Shown piece by piece: positions 53,776-62,202 of a DNA stretch of 64,000 nucleotides. Source of the DNA: Sporofaciens musculi (GTDB lineage: Bacteria > Bacillota > Clostridia > Lachnospirales > Lachnospiraceae); NCBI RefSeq assembly GCF_009830285.1, contig NZ_WUQX01000001.1:1302501-1366500 (forward strand). Reading direction: 5' to 3'. Under the pieces are notes generated by a model. It made no database searches. It worked only from the letters and a program-made list of their open reading frames with translations, and was not told the origin of the DNA. Within the stretch, counting starts at the first letter, position 1. Each line of letters begins with the position of its first letter. Both the position numbers and the translations under genes were made by a program.

Positions 53776-54723
53776 ATGAGCTGCAAAGTCACAATCATTG
53801 GAGCAGGAAGCGTAGGCTCCACAATTGCGTACACATTGTCCGGCGAGGACATGGCATCTGAGATCGTTCTGATCGACATCAACAAGGAGAAGGTAGAAGG
53901 CGAGGTCATGGATATTGAGCAGGGAACCTGCTTCAGAGATCCAGTAGCCATCGTTGCAGGCGAGTATGAGGATGCGAAGGATTCCGACATTGTTATTATC
54001 ACATCCGGAATTGCACGTAAACCGGGACAGACAAGAATTGAGCTGACACAGACTAACGTTAATATCTTAAAGCAGATTACACCGGAGATTGTAAAAGCGG
54101 CACCGAAGGCGCTTTATATCATTGTAAGCAATCCGGTTGATGTTATGACTTATGTATTCACAAAGATTTCAGGTATTCCGGAGAATCAGATTATTGGTTC
54201 CGGAACTGTCTTAGATTCCGCGAGACTTCGCTGCGGACTTTCCGAACATTTTGATGTAGCACAGAGAAATATTCATGCATACGTATTTGGCGAGCATGGA
54301 GATACCTCCTTTATTCCATGGTCTGCTGCAAGAATCGCAGGCGTCAACGTAGACGATTTTGTGGCAATGATGCCTCACCTTGGAAAAGACGCTAAAGAAT
54401 TGGACAAAGATGCAATGCTTACCTATGTACAGAAGTCCGGCGGTAAGATTATTGCCAATAAGGGAGCCACCTTCTATGCAGTCACAAGAGGCGTTTGCAG
54501 ATTATGCAGTATCCTGATGTCCGCCTCCGAGTCCGTGACCACCGTATCTTCTATGATGCATGGAGAATACGGGATTGAGGATGTGTGCTTAAGTACGCTG
54601 GCATTGGTAGGGCCAAACGGTATTCAGGGAAAGATTCCAATGGCGCTTACCGAGGAGGAGGTAGGAAAGTTAAAGGCAAGTGCGGATGCATTAAAGGCTG
54701 TCATCGCACAGATTGAGCTGTAA
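53776..54723 (+). CDS. ldh: L-lactate dehydrogenase (NAD-dependent)
   Basis: The 315-residue protein has the NAD loop GAGSVGSTIAYTL (residues 8-20), the acidic DIN that selects NAD over NADP, VGTVLDSAR-type GSGTVLDSARLR, and the catalytic His in FGEHGDTSF. It reduces pyruvate to lactate and reoxidises NADH. The ATG at 53776 is chosen for its AAGGAGA site. It lies just upstream of the Hdr/Flx/Frd operon and has its own hairpin (54734-54784), so it is probably a separate unit. Malate dehydrogenase is a related alternative, but the sequence fits lactate better. Confidence 0.9.
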   Translation: MSCKVTIIGAGSVGSTIAYTLSGEDMASEIVLIDINKEKVEGEVMDIEQGTCFRDPVAIVAGEYEDAKDSDIVIITSGIARKPGQTRIELTQTNVNILKQITPEIVKAAPKALYIIVSNPVDVMTYVFTKISGIPENQIIGSGTVLDSARLRCGLSEHFDVAQRNIHAYVFGEHGDTSFIPWSAARIAGVNVDDFVAMMPHLGKDAKELDKDAMLTYVQKSGGKIIANKGATFYAVTRGVCRLCSILMSASESVTTVSSMMHGEYGIEDVCLSTLALVGPNGIQGKIPMALTEEEVGKLKASADALKAVIAQIEL

Positions 54724-54733
54724 TTTAAGAAAT

Positions 54734-54784
54734 TCTTCTGGGCAGTCAGGTACGAATGGGTTTTATTGGTGACTGCCGCAGAAT
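54734..54784 (+). terminator. Hairpin after ldh
   Basis: TTCTG-GGCAGTCA pairs with TGACTGCC-G-CAGAA around a long loop. There is no clear T-run. Confidence 0.5.
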
Positions 54785-54786
54785 AA

Positions 54787-54815
54787 TTGACTTATGGGAA
54801 ACTTCATATTAATAT
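54787..54815 (+). promoter_or_regulatory. Promoter of the hdr-flx-frd operon
   Basis: TTGACT (54787-54792), 17-bp spacer, TAATAT (54810-54815), 48 bp before hdrB. It is the only clear promoter before the run of genes to the window end. Confidence 0.6.
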
Positions 54816-54863
54816 AAAGGATGGAGTTTCGACAAAATATATGAAGAAAGGACAGCGAGAACT

Positions 54864-55661
54864 ATGAAGTACAGTTATTATCCGGGATGCACTTTGAGAA
54901 CAAAGGCAAAGGATCTGGATGTTTATGCAAGGGCTTCAGCAGCAGCGCTTGGGATTGAGTTAGAGGAAATCGAAGACTGGCAGTGCTGCGGCGGGGTCTA
55001 TCCTCTTGGTTCTGACGAAATTGCTACGAAGTTGTCTTCTGTGCGCGCCTTGAATGCGGCGAAGGAGAAGGGACAGGCGTTGGTAACCATGTGTTCCGCA
55101 TGCCATCATGTCATCAAGCGTGTCAACGACGACATGAAGAATGTAGAAGACATCCGCACCAGGGCAAACAATTATATGGAGCTTGAGGAACCCTACGCAG
55201 GCGAGACACAAGTTCTTCATTTCCTGGAAGTCCTTCGCGACAAAGTAGGATTTGACGAATTAAAGAAGAAAGTGACGAATCCTCTGAAGGGAAAGAAGAT
55301 TGGCGCATACTATGGGTGTCTCCTTCTTCGTCCGAGTAAACTGTTAAGCTTTGACGATCCGGAAAACCCGAAGATTATCGAAGACTTTATCCGAGCCATC
55401 GGGGCCGAGCCGGTCATTTATCCTTACCGCAACGAGTGCTGCGGCGGTTACATTTCCCTGAAAGAAAAGGAAATGTCCAAAAATATGTGCGAAAAAATCA
55501 TGGCAAGTGCAGAGGGCTTCGGGGCAGAAATGCTTACCACGGCATGTCCCTTATGCCTGTATAACCTGAATAAGAGTACAGGAAAGAAGCTTCCGGTGGT
55601 CTACTTCACCGAGCTGCTTGCTAAGGCCCTGGGAGTAAAAGAGGAGGTGGCAAAGTCATGA
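54864..55661 (+). CDS. hdrB: Heterodisulfide reductase subunit B-like protein
   Basis: The 265-residue soluble protein has two complete CCG motifs: C9...C41C42G...C77xxC80 and C152...C192C193G...C228xxC231. In methanogen HdrB these bind two non-cubane [4Fe-4S] clusters that reduce the disulfide substrate. All ligands are present, so the active site looks intact. Bacteria lack CoM-S-S-CoB, so the true acceptor is unknown. ATG at 54864 behind AAAGGAC; it overlaps hdrC by four bases. It is the first gene of the operon. Confidence 0.9.
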   Translation: MKYSYYPGCTLRTKAKDLDVYARASAAALGIELEEIEDWQCCGGVYPLGSDEIATKLSSVRALNAAKEKGQALVTMCSACHHVIKRVNDDMKNVEDIRTRANNYMELEEPYAGETQVLHFLEVLRDKVGFDELKKKVTNPLKGKKIGAYYGCLLLRPSKLLSFDDPENPKIIEDFIRAIGAEPVIYPYRNECCGGYISLKEKEMSKNMCEKIMASAEGFGAEMLTTACPLCLYNLNKSTGKKLPVVYFTELLAKALGVKEEVAKS

Positions 55662-56047
55662 GTTCTGAAAAGAAGCAGGCAGAACTGATTAAGGAAATCA
55701 GCGGCGTGAATCCGCTAAAATGTATGAAGTGCGGCAAATGTTCTGCCACCTGCCCATCCTATAACGAGATGGATATCAAGCCTCATCAGTTTGTGTCCTA
55801 TGTGATAAATGAAGATATTGACAGCCTGGTAAATTCTAAGTCCCTGTGGAAATGTCTTTCCTGCTTCGCATGTGTGGAGAGATGTCCCCGCGACGTAAAA
55901 CCAGGGAAGCTGATTGACGCCGCAAGACAGGTTGTGGTGCGTCAAAAAGGTCAGAATTACCTGCTGGCAGACGAGATTCCGGAATTATTAGATCCAGAAC
56001 TCCCACAGCAGTTGTTAGTCAGTGCATACAGAAGGTACAGGAGGTGA
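55658..56047 (+). CDS. hdrC: Heterodisulfide reductase subunit C-like ferredoxin
   Basis: The 129-residue protein has two CxxCxxCxxxC clusters at C22/25/28/32 and C66/69/72/76, for two [4Fe-4S] centres that carry electrons from HdrA to HdrB. It is a soluble HdrC without any membrane subunit. It is coupled to hdrB by an ATGA overlap. Confidence 0.9.
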   Translation: MSSEKKQAELIKEISGVNPLKCMKCGKCSATCPSYNEMDIKPHQFVSYVINEDIDSLVNSKSLWKCLSCFACVERCPRDVKPGKLIDAARQVVVRQKGQNYLLADEIPELLDPELPQQLLVSAYRRYRR

Positions 56048-56055
56048 GAAGAAAA

Positions 56056-58044
56056 GTGCAGAGAATCGGAGTATTTGTCTGCCATTGCGGAAGCAATATT
56101 GCCGCTACGGTAGACGTAAACAAAGTAGCAGAGATGGCGCTCATGGAGCCAGGCGTTGTCCATGCTGAGGACTACCAGTATATGTGTTCCGAAGCCGGAC
56201 AGGCGAAGATTGCGGCGGCGATTCAGGAAAAGAATTTATCAGGAATCGTGGTATGTTCCTGTTCCCCGCGTATGCATGAGGCTACCTTCAGAAAGGCGGC
56301 TGAGCGCGCAGGCTTGAATCCGTATATGGTGGAAATCGCCAATATCCGTGAACACTGTTCATGGATTCACAAGGATATGGACGAGGCAACCAAGAAGGCG
56401 GTTATCCTGATGCGGGCGGCAGTTGCCAAGGTGAACTTAAACACACCCCTTCAGGCGGGAGAGAGCCGAGTTACCAAGCGTGCGCTGGTTATCGGCGGCG
56501 GTATCGCAGGTATACAGACAGCACTTGACATTGCAGACGCAGGCTATGAGGTGGATATTGTGGAGAAGACCCCAAGTATCGGAGGGCGGATGTCACAGCT
56601 TGACAAGACCTTCCCTACACTGGACTGCTCTGCATGTATCTTGACGCCTAAGATGGTAGAAGCGTCAGCCCATGAGAAGATTACCATCTATACATACAGT
56701 GAAGTGGAAAAAGTCAGCGGATTCGTAGGTGATTTCACCGTAGATATCCGCAAGAAGGCAAGAAGCGTGGATATGGACAAATGTACGGGCTGCGGTGTCT
56801 GCCAGGAGAAATGTCCGTCCAAGAAGGCGCCCAGCGAATTTAACAGGGGCCTTAACACAAGAAGCGCAATCTATACGCCGTTTGCACAGGCAATCCCCAA
56901 CGTTCCGGTGATTGACCGTGAAGAATGTATCAAGTTTAAGACCGGAAAATGCGGAATCTGCTCTAAGGTGTGTCAGGCAGGGGCTATTGACTATGAGCAG
57001 AAGGATGAGATTATCTCAGAGAAATATGGTGCGATTGTGGTTGCCACAGGATTTGACACCATCAATCTTGACAAATATGACGAGTATGCATACAGCCAGA
57101 GCAAGGATGTCATCACATCCCTGGAGTTAGAGCGTGTGATGAATGCGGCAGGGCCGACCCACGGACATTTAGAGCGCCTCTCCGACGGAAAAGCGCCTAA
57201 GGAGATTGTGTTTATCCAGTGTGTGGGAAGCCGCTGCTCTGACGACAGAGGAAAGCCTTACTGTTCTAAGATTTGCTGTATGTACACAGCAAAACACGCG
57301 ATGCTGATTCGAGACAAGTATCCGGACGTAAATGTAACAGTATTCTATATTGATGTGCGTACACCAGGTAAGAATTTTGATGAGTTCTACAGAAGGGCAG
57401 TCGAGCAGTATGGAGTGAACTATATTAAGGGACAGGTCGGAAAGGTTATTCCACAGCCTGATGGAAAGTTATTGGTACAGGGTTCAGACCTGCTTGACAA
57501 CAGGCAGATTTTGAAAGAGGCAGATATGGTAGTTCTTGCAACAGCCATCGAGCCGAATCCAGACGTGCGCAAGATTGCCACCATGCTGACCGCAAGTATT
57601 GATACCAACAATTTCCTGACAGAAGCCCACGCAAAACTCCGTCCGGTAGAATCGCCTACAGCCGGAATCTTCTTATCAGGAGTATGCCAGGGACCAAAAG
57701 ACATTCCGGAGACGGTTGCACAGGCAGGAGCCGCTGCCGTGAAAGCCATTGGACTGCTTGCAAAGGATAAGCTTTTGACAAACCCATGTACCGCTAAGGC
57801 AGATACCTTGCTGTGTAACGGATGTTCCACCTGTGAGAATGTATGTCCTTACGGTGCCATTACTTATGAAGATCAAGAGGTCAATGACCATGGAATCCGT
57901 GAGACTCGCCGTGTGGCAGTAGTCAACAACGCACTCTGCCAGGGCTGCGGCGCATGTACCGTTGCATGTCCTTCAGGCGCCATGGATCTGCAGGGCTTCT
58001 CAAATAGACAGATTATAGCGGAGGTGGATGCAATATGCCGTTAG
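56056..58044 (+). CDS. hdrA: Heterodisulfide reductase subunit A-like flavoprotein (bifurcating candidate)
   Basis: The protein is about 662 residues, the usual HdrA length. It has the N-terminal domain VCHCGSNI, an FAD loop IGGGIAGIQTALDIADAGY at about 146-164, and inserted ferredoxin clusters CTGCGVCQEKC and CGICSKVC (about 243-305). The C-terminal two-cluster ferredoxin is CNGCSTCENVC (from 587) and CQGCGACTVAC (about 628). In the methanogen complex the FAD splits electrons between ferredoxin and the disulfide. The GTG at 56056 is preferred to that at 56044, which lies inside its ribosome site (AGGAGGTGAG). Confidence 0.92.
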   Translation: MQRIGVFVCHCGSNIAATVDVNKVAEMALMEPGVVHAEDYQYMCSEAGQAKIAAAIQEKNLSGIVVCSCSPRMHEATFRKAAERAGLNPYMVEIANIREHCSWIHKDMDEATKKAVILMRAAVAKVNLNTPLQAGESRVTKRALVIGGGIAGIQTALDIADAGYEVDIVEKTPSIGGRMSQLDKTFPTLDCSACILTPKMVEASAHEKITIYTYSEVEKVSGFVGDFTVDIRKKARSVDMDKCTGCGVCQEKCPSKKAPSEFNRGLNTRSAIYTPFAQAIPNVPVIDREECIKFKTGKCGICSKVCQAGAIDYEQKDEIISEKYGAIVVATGFDTINLDKYDEYAYSQSKDVITSLELERVMNAAGPTHGHLERLSDGKAPKEIVFIQCVGSRCSDDRGKPYCSKICCMYTAKHAMLIRDKYPDVNVTVFYIDVRTPGKNFDEFYRRAVEQYGVNYIKGQVGKVIPQPDGKLLVQGSDLLDNRQILKEADMVVLATAIEPNPDVRKIATMLTASIDTNNFLTEAHAKLRPVESPTAGIFLSGVCQGPKDIPETVAQAGAAAVKAIGLLAKDKLLTNPCTAKADTLLCNGCSTCENVCPYGAITYEDQEVNDHGIRETRRVAVVNNALCQGCGACTVACPSGAMDLQGFSNRQIIAEVDAICR

Positions 58045-58478
58045 AAAAGAAAGAATTCAAACCGAAGATTGTAGCGTTCTGCTGTAATTGGTGCAGTTAT
58101 GCGGGAGCCGATTTGGCAGGAAGCAGCCGTTTGACCTATCCTGCTGATGTGAAGATTATCCGTGTGCCATGCTCATGTCGTGTGAATCCTATGTTTATTT
58201 TAAGGGCATTTGAAAAGGGCGCGGACGGAGTCATCATGTGCGGATGCCATCCGGGAGACTGCCACTACAGCACAGGCAACTACTACGCAAGAAGGCGCAT
58301 GACGCTTCTGTTCTCCATGCTTGATTATCTTGGTGTGGAAAACGGGCGTACCCGTGTGGAGTGGGTGTCTGCGGCAGAGGGTGTGAAGTTCTCTGATACC
58401 ATGAACAGTTTTGTAGAGAAAATCTATTCTCTCGGTGAGAATGTAAGATTGGGGGATTTGAGATGCAAGAATTTGTAG
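58035..58478 (+). CDS. flxD: MvhD/FlxD-type electron-transfer subunit
   Basis: The 147-residue protein has the MvhD pattern FCCNWCSYAGADLAG, VPCSCRVNP and MCGCHPGDCHY, which binds a [2Fe-2S] cluster. In methanogens MvhD joins hydrogenase to HdrA; in the FlxABCD-HdrABC complexes of bacteria the same subunit joins the NADH-oxidising part. It overlaps the hdrA end by ten bases and has GGAGGTGG upstream of its ATG. No hydrogenase subunits lie nearby, which favours the NADH-linked version. Confidence 0.9.
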   Translation: MPLEKKEFKPKIVAFCCNWCSYAGADLAGSSRLTYPADVKIIRVPCSCRVNPMFILRAFEKGADGVIMCGCHPGDCHYSTGNYYARRRMTLLFSMLDYLGVENGRTRVEWVSAAEGVKFSDTMNSFVEKIYSLGENVRLGDLRCKNL

Positions 58479-59512
58479 AAGCAACGAGCCAAGTGGGAGC
58501 TGGCTCACATTTGGCGACTGCAAAACAACCTGCGGTTGTGGCGCAGGTGATTAACCGTGCAAAAGAGTTGCTGGCAGACGGAACTGTGGCACGGGTTCTC
58601 GGCTGGAAGGCCGGAGACTTGCCTTACAATCCGGAACCAGCTTATTTCGAGACAGAAGAGGATTTGAAAGATTTTGTTTATAATGGCTTCTGTGGGGCGA
58701 ATTTAAGCAAATACATGATTGAGGCTTCTAAGCTTAACGGAAAGACCATGGTTTGTTTAAAGCCCTGCGATACATACAGCTTCAACCAGTTAATCAAAGA
58801 GCATCGGGTAGACAGACAGAAGGCTTACATTGTCGGCGTAGGGTGCAAAGGTAAATTGGATATTGAGAGAATTAAGAAGCAGGGAGTAAAGGGAATCCAG
58901 AATATTGAAGGCGCAGAGATTACGGACGAGGCGGATACTCTGAAAATCCAGACCATTTACGGAGAAAAGACTCTTGCGTATGCAGACGCCATGTTAGAGA
59001 GATGCCATGTCTGCAAAGGCAAAGACCATATGATTTTTGACGAGCAGATTGGGGAATCCAAAGAAACCAAGGACGCAGAGCGTTTCGACGAGGTTGCAAG
59101 GATTGAGGCCATGAGTCCGGAGGAGAAATTTGCATTTTTCCAGAGTGAATTAAGCAAATGTATCCGCTGCAATGCCTGCAGAAATGCCTGTCCGGCATGT
59201 AGCTGCCGTAAATGTGTATTTGACAGCAACAAGTTTGACAGCTCACAGAAAGCCAATGTTGACTCCTTTGAGGAGAAGATGTTCCACATCATCCGCGCGT
59301 TCCACGTGGCGGGAAGATGTACAGACTGCGGCGAGTGCAGCCGTGTATGTCCTCAGGGAATCCCGCTTCACCTGTTTAACCGCAAGTTTATCAAGGATAT
59401 TGATGAATTATACGGCGAATACCAGGCAGGGGCAGATACTGAATCAACAGCGCCGCTTACCGACTATACGTTTGAGGACGCGGAGCCGAGTATTGTAGGA
59501 AAGAGGGGATAA
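58463..59512 (+). CDS. Fe-S electron-transfer subunit (FrhB/FlxC-like)
   Basis: The 349-residue protein has an N-terminal FrhB/FdhB-type part (YNGFCGANLSKYM, MVCLKPCDTYSFNQL, VGVGCKGKLD). It also has a C-terminal ferredoxin region with the cysteine-rich CIRCNACRNACPACSCRKC and CTDCGECSRVC. It probably relays electrons between FlxA and FlxD. Start ATG at 58463, overlapping flxD by 16 bases. The exact Flx letter (B or C) cannot be fixed from sequence alone. Confidence 0.8.
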   Translation: MQEFVEATSQVGAGSHLATAKQPAVVAQVINRAKELLADGTVARVLGWKAGDLPYNPEPAYFETEEDLKDFVYNGFCGANLSKYMIEASKLNGKTMVCLKPCDTYSFNQLIKEHRVDRQKAYIVGVGCKGKLDIERIKKQGVKGIQNIEGAEITDEADTLKIQTIYGEKTLAYADAMLERCHVCKGKDHMIFDEQIGESKETKDAERFDEVARIEAMSPEEKFAFFQSELSKCIRCNACRNACPACSCRKCVFDSNKFDSSQKANVDSFEEKMFHIIRAFHVAGRCTDCGECSRVCPQGIPLHLFNRKFIKDIDELYGEYQAGADTESTAPLTDYTFEDAEPSIVGKRG

Positions 59513-59515
59513 TGT

Positions 59516-60553
59516 ATGTATAAGATAGCCAAAGAGAATCTTTCCGCATTATTCCAGTTAATCGCGGATAATCAAGAGCTGTATCTTCCGGTAAAGACCG
59601 CGGGGCAGACCAACTTCGGGGTTTGGAGTAAAGATGCAGACGTAGACCTTGACACATTAAAGACCGTAAAATCGGCAAAAGACGCATTTTTCCCGCAGAG
59701 CGAAGGGCTTTACACTGTCCGGAAGGACGGAAAGAAGATGTCCATCGAGCCGGAGAGCTTAAAAGAGCAGGATTTCGTAGTGTTCGGCATGAAAGCCTGC
59801 GATGTGAAGGGCGTTGAGGTACTGGACAAAGTATTCTTATCTGATCCGGTGGATACGTTCTATGCGGCGAGAAGGGACCATGGGACGATTGTTGCTTTTG
59901 CCTGCCATGAGCCGGAGGAAACCTGTTTCTGTAAGGTGTTCGGCGTGGACGCGGCAAATCCTGCTTCCGACGTGGCAGTCTGGACCGTAGGGGAAGAACT
60001 CTACTGGAAGGCATTGACAAAAAAAGGAGAGGCTCTTACAGAGACAGTGAAAGAGCTTTTTACAGACGACGCAGACGGCGAGGCGGCAGTAGAGGCGGAG
60101 AAAGAAAATATCCATAAGATTGTGGAGAAGCTGCCATATATGAACCTTTCTCTGGAGGGCTGGAACGGAGACGCTCTTTCCGAGAAGTTCGACTCCCCAA
60201 TCTGGGAGGAATTATACAAACCATGTCTGGCATGCGGCACCTGTACCTTTGTGTGCCCTACCTGCCAGTGTTATGATATCAAGGATTATACGGCAGGAAG
60301 CAGCGTATCCCGTTATAGATGCTGGGATTCCTGCATGTACTCAGACTTTACAATGATGGCTCACGGCAATAACCGTACCAGCCAGATGCAGAGATTCCGC
60401 CAGAGATTCATGCACAAGCTGGTGTACTATCCTGCCAATAACGACGGAATGTACTCCTGCGTGGGCTGCGGACGCTGCGTGGAGAAATGTCCTCAGGCCC
60501 TTAACATTGTGAAGGTTGTGAAGGCATTTCAGAATCAGGGAGGTGAAAAATAA
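59516..60553 (+). CDS. Fe-S electron-transfer subunit (sulfhydrogenase beta / AsrA-like)
   Basis: The 345-residue protein resembles the beta subunit of sulfhydrogenases and anaerobic sulfite reductase A. It has an N-terminal domain with FGMKACDVKGVEVLDKVF and FACHEPEETCFC. A C-terminal two-cluster ferredoxin follows: CLACGTCTFVCPTCQC and CVGCGRCVEKCP. In such enzymes it pairs with an FNR-like gamma subunit, here the next gene. It overlaps that gene by one base. Confidence 0.82.
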   Translation: MYKIAKENLSALFQLIADNQELYLPVKTAGQTNFGVWSKDADVDLDTLKTVKSAKDAFFPQSEGLYTVRKDGKKMSIEPESLKEQDFVVFGMKACDVKGVEVLDKVFLSDPVDTFYAARRDHGTIVAFACHEPEETCFCKVFGVDAANPASDVAVWTVGEELYWKALTKKGEALTETVKELFTDDADGEAAVEAEKENIHKIVEKLPYMNLSLEGWNGDALSEKFDSPIWEELYKPCLACGTCTFVCPTCQCYDIKDYTAGSSVSRYRCWDSCMYSDFTMMAHGNNRTSQMQRFRQRFMHKLVYYPANNDGMYSCVGCGRCVEKCPQALNIVKVVKAFQNQGGEK

Positions 60554-61407
60554 TGGGTGAATGTACATGTCATAAGAATTATACATTAGATACTCTCATC
60601 CCTCAGGTGGGCGTGATTACGGATATCCGCCAGGAGACGCCGGATGTAAAGACGTTTCGGGTCAATGCACCGGAGGGAGGCAAGCTGTTCGAGCATATGC
60701 CGGGACAGTGCGCCATGGTATGCGCGCCTGGTATCAGCGAGGGTATGTTTTCCATTACTTCTTCTCCGACCAATAAAGAATATCAGGAATTCAGTATTAA
60801 ACAGTGCGGAATTCTGACGGACTATCTTCACAGCCTTGAGGTGGGCGACGAGATTACGGTTCGGGGACCTTACGGCAATTCGTTTCCGGTAGAAACAGAG
60901 CTTAAGGGGAAGAACCTTCTGTTTATCGCAGGCGGTATCGGGCTTGCGCCCCTTCGTTCTGTGATTAACTATGTGCTGGATAACCGTGAGAATTATGGGA
61001 CGGTGGATATTGTCTATGGCTCACGTTCTGCGGAGGATTTGGTGCAGTTAAAAGAGATTCAGGAGGTCTGGATGAAGACAGAGGGCGTGAACGTCTATCT
61101 GACCATCGACAGAGAGCAGGATCATTGGGACGGACATGTGGGATTTGTTCCAAACTACGTAAAAGAGCTTGGATTTGATACGGACAGAACAGCATTGGTC
61201 TGCGGTCCTCCGATTATGATTAAGTTCGTGCTTGCGGGGTTAAAAGAGCTTGGATTTACCACAGAGCAGGTTTATACCACATTAGAGCTGCGTATGAAGT
61301 GTGGTGTCGGCAAATGCGGACGCTGCAATATCGGCTCAAAGTATGTCTGCAAAGACGGTCCTGTGTTCCGGTACGATGAGATTGACGAACTTCCCAATGA
61401 ATATTAA
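60553..61407 (+). CDS. flxA: FAD/NAD(P)-binding oxidoreductase subunit (FlxA-like)
   Basis: The 284-residue FNR-type protein has a beta-barrel FAD domain (FSITSSPTNKEYQEFSIK), a nucleotide-binding domain with FIAGGIGLAPLRSVINYV and VCGPPIMIKFV, and a C-terminal [2Fe-2S] site CGVGKCGRCNIGSKYVC, as in dihydroorotate dehydrogenase electron-transfer and sulfhydrogenase gamma subunits. It is the likely NADH entry point of the complex. ATG at 60553 behind AGGAGG-like GGGAGG. Confidence 0.9.
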   Translation: MGECTCHKNYTLDTLIPQVGVITDIRQETPDVKTFRVNAPEGGKLFEHMPGQCAMVCAPGISEGMFSITSSPTNKEYQEFSIKQCGILTDYLHSLEVGDEITVRGPYGNSFPVETELKGKNLLFIAGGIGLAPLRSVINYVLDNRENYGTVDIVYGSRSAEDLVQLKEIQEVWMKTEGVNVYLTIDREQDHWDGHVGFVPNYVKELGFDTDRTALVCGPPIMIKFVLAGLKELGFTTEQVYTTLELRMKCGVGKCGRCNIGSKYVCKDGPVFRYDEIDELPNEY

Positions 61408-61514
61408 AGGCTCACCAGTTTAGCCATGGCGAAGAAGCTGCGAAGCAGGGGTTTTGAGCAGCGCATGGCGAAACGTTCGATAGCCATTTAACTTATAGAA
61501 AGGATACGAATAAC

Positions 61515-62189
61515 ATGGAAAATATGGTAAATGTATATTTTAGCGGTAAGCGTTACAGTGTTCCGGCAGACCTGACAATCATGACCGCCATGGAATACGC
61601 CGGCTATACATGGAAAAGAGGATGCGGCTGCCGTCATGGCTTCTGCGGAGCCTGTGCGACCGTATACCGTATCAAGGGAAAAAATGAATTAAAGACCTGC
61701 CTTGCCTGCCAGACTCAGGTAGAAGAAGGAATGTACGTGGCAAGTATCCCATTTTTCCCCACCGACAAGAGGACCTATGAGATTGAGGATATCAAGCCGA
61801 CCCAGCAGATTATGATGGAGCTTTATCCGGAAATTTATAGCTGTATCGGATGTAATGCCTGTACAAAGGCGTGTACCCAGGATTTGAACGTGATGCAGTA
61901 TATTGCGTACGCGCAGCGGGGCGAGTTCGAGAAGTGTGCGGAGGAATCCTTCGACTGTATCGGCTGCGGCTGCTGTACCGTGAGATGTCCGGCAGGTATC
62001 TCCCATCCCCATGTAGGTGTTCTGGCAAGGCGTCTGACCGGAAAATACATTGCGCCTAAGACCGAGCATCTTGCGAACCGTGTAGATGAGATTAACAAAG
62101 GCGAGTATGACGGGCTGATTGAGCAGATTATGCAGAAGCCAATCACAGAGATGCAGGAACTTTATAACACCAGAGAGATTGAAAAGTAA
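61515..62189 (+). CDS. frdB: Fumarate reductase iron-sulfur subunit
   Basis: The 224-residue protein has an N-terminal plant-type [2Fe-2S] ferredoxin (C39, C44, C47, C62 in CGCRHGFCGAC...C) and two CxxCxxCxxxC sites (C110/113/116/120 and C148/151/154/158). That makes two [4Fe-4S] clusters, unlike the [4Fe-4S] plus [3Fe-4S] of quinone-linked SdhB/FrdB. No CCG (HdrB-like) domain is attached, in contrast to methanogen TfrB. ATG at 61515 behind AAAGGAT. No membrane anchor gene is present nearby. Confidence 0.85.
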   Translation: MENMVNVYFSGKRYSVPADLTIMTAMEYAGYTWKRGCGCRHGFCGACATVYRIKGKNELKTCLACQTQVEEGMYVASIPFFPTDKRTYEIEDIKPTQQIMMELYPEIYSCIGCNACTKACTQDLNVMQYIAYAQRGEFEKCAEESFDCIGCGCCTVRCPAGISHPHVGVLARRLTGKYIAPKTEHLANRVDEINKGEYDGLIEQIMQKPITEMQELYNTREIEK

Positions 62190-62202
62190 GGGAGGCGTAA
62201 AT

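Noticed and set aside
53776..54723. ldh as a malate dehydrogenase feeding fumarase
   Set aside because: Attractive for the operon logic, but the sequence reads as an L-lactate dehydrogenase and it has its own promoter and terminator-like hairpin.
54864..61407. Hdr/Flx locus as a hydrogenase (Mvh) complex
   Set aside because: No NiFe hydrogenase large or small subunit lies in the run; an FNR-like NADH module is present instead.
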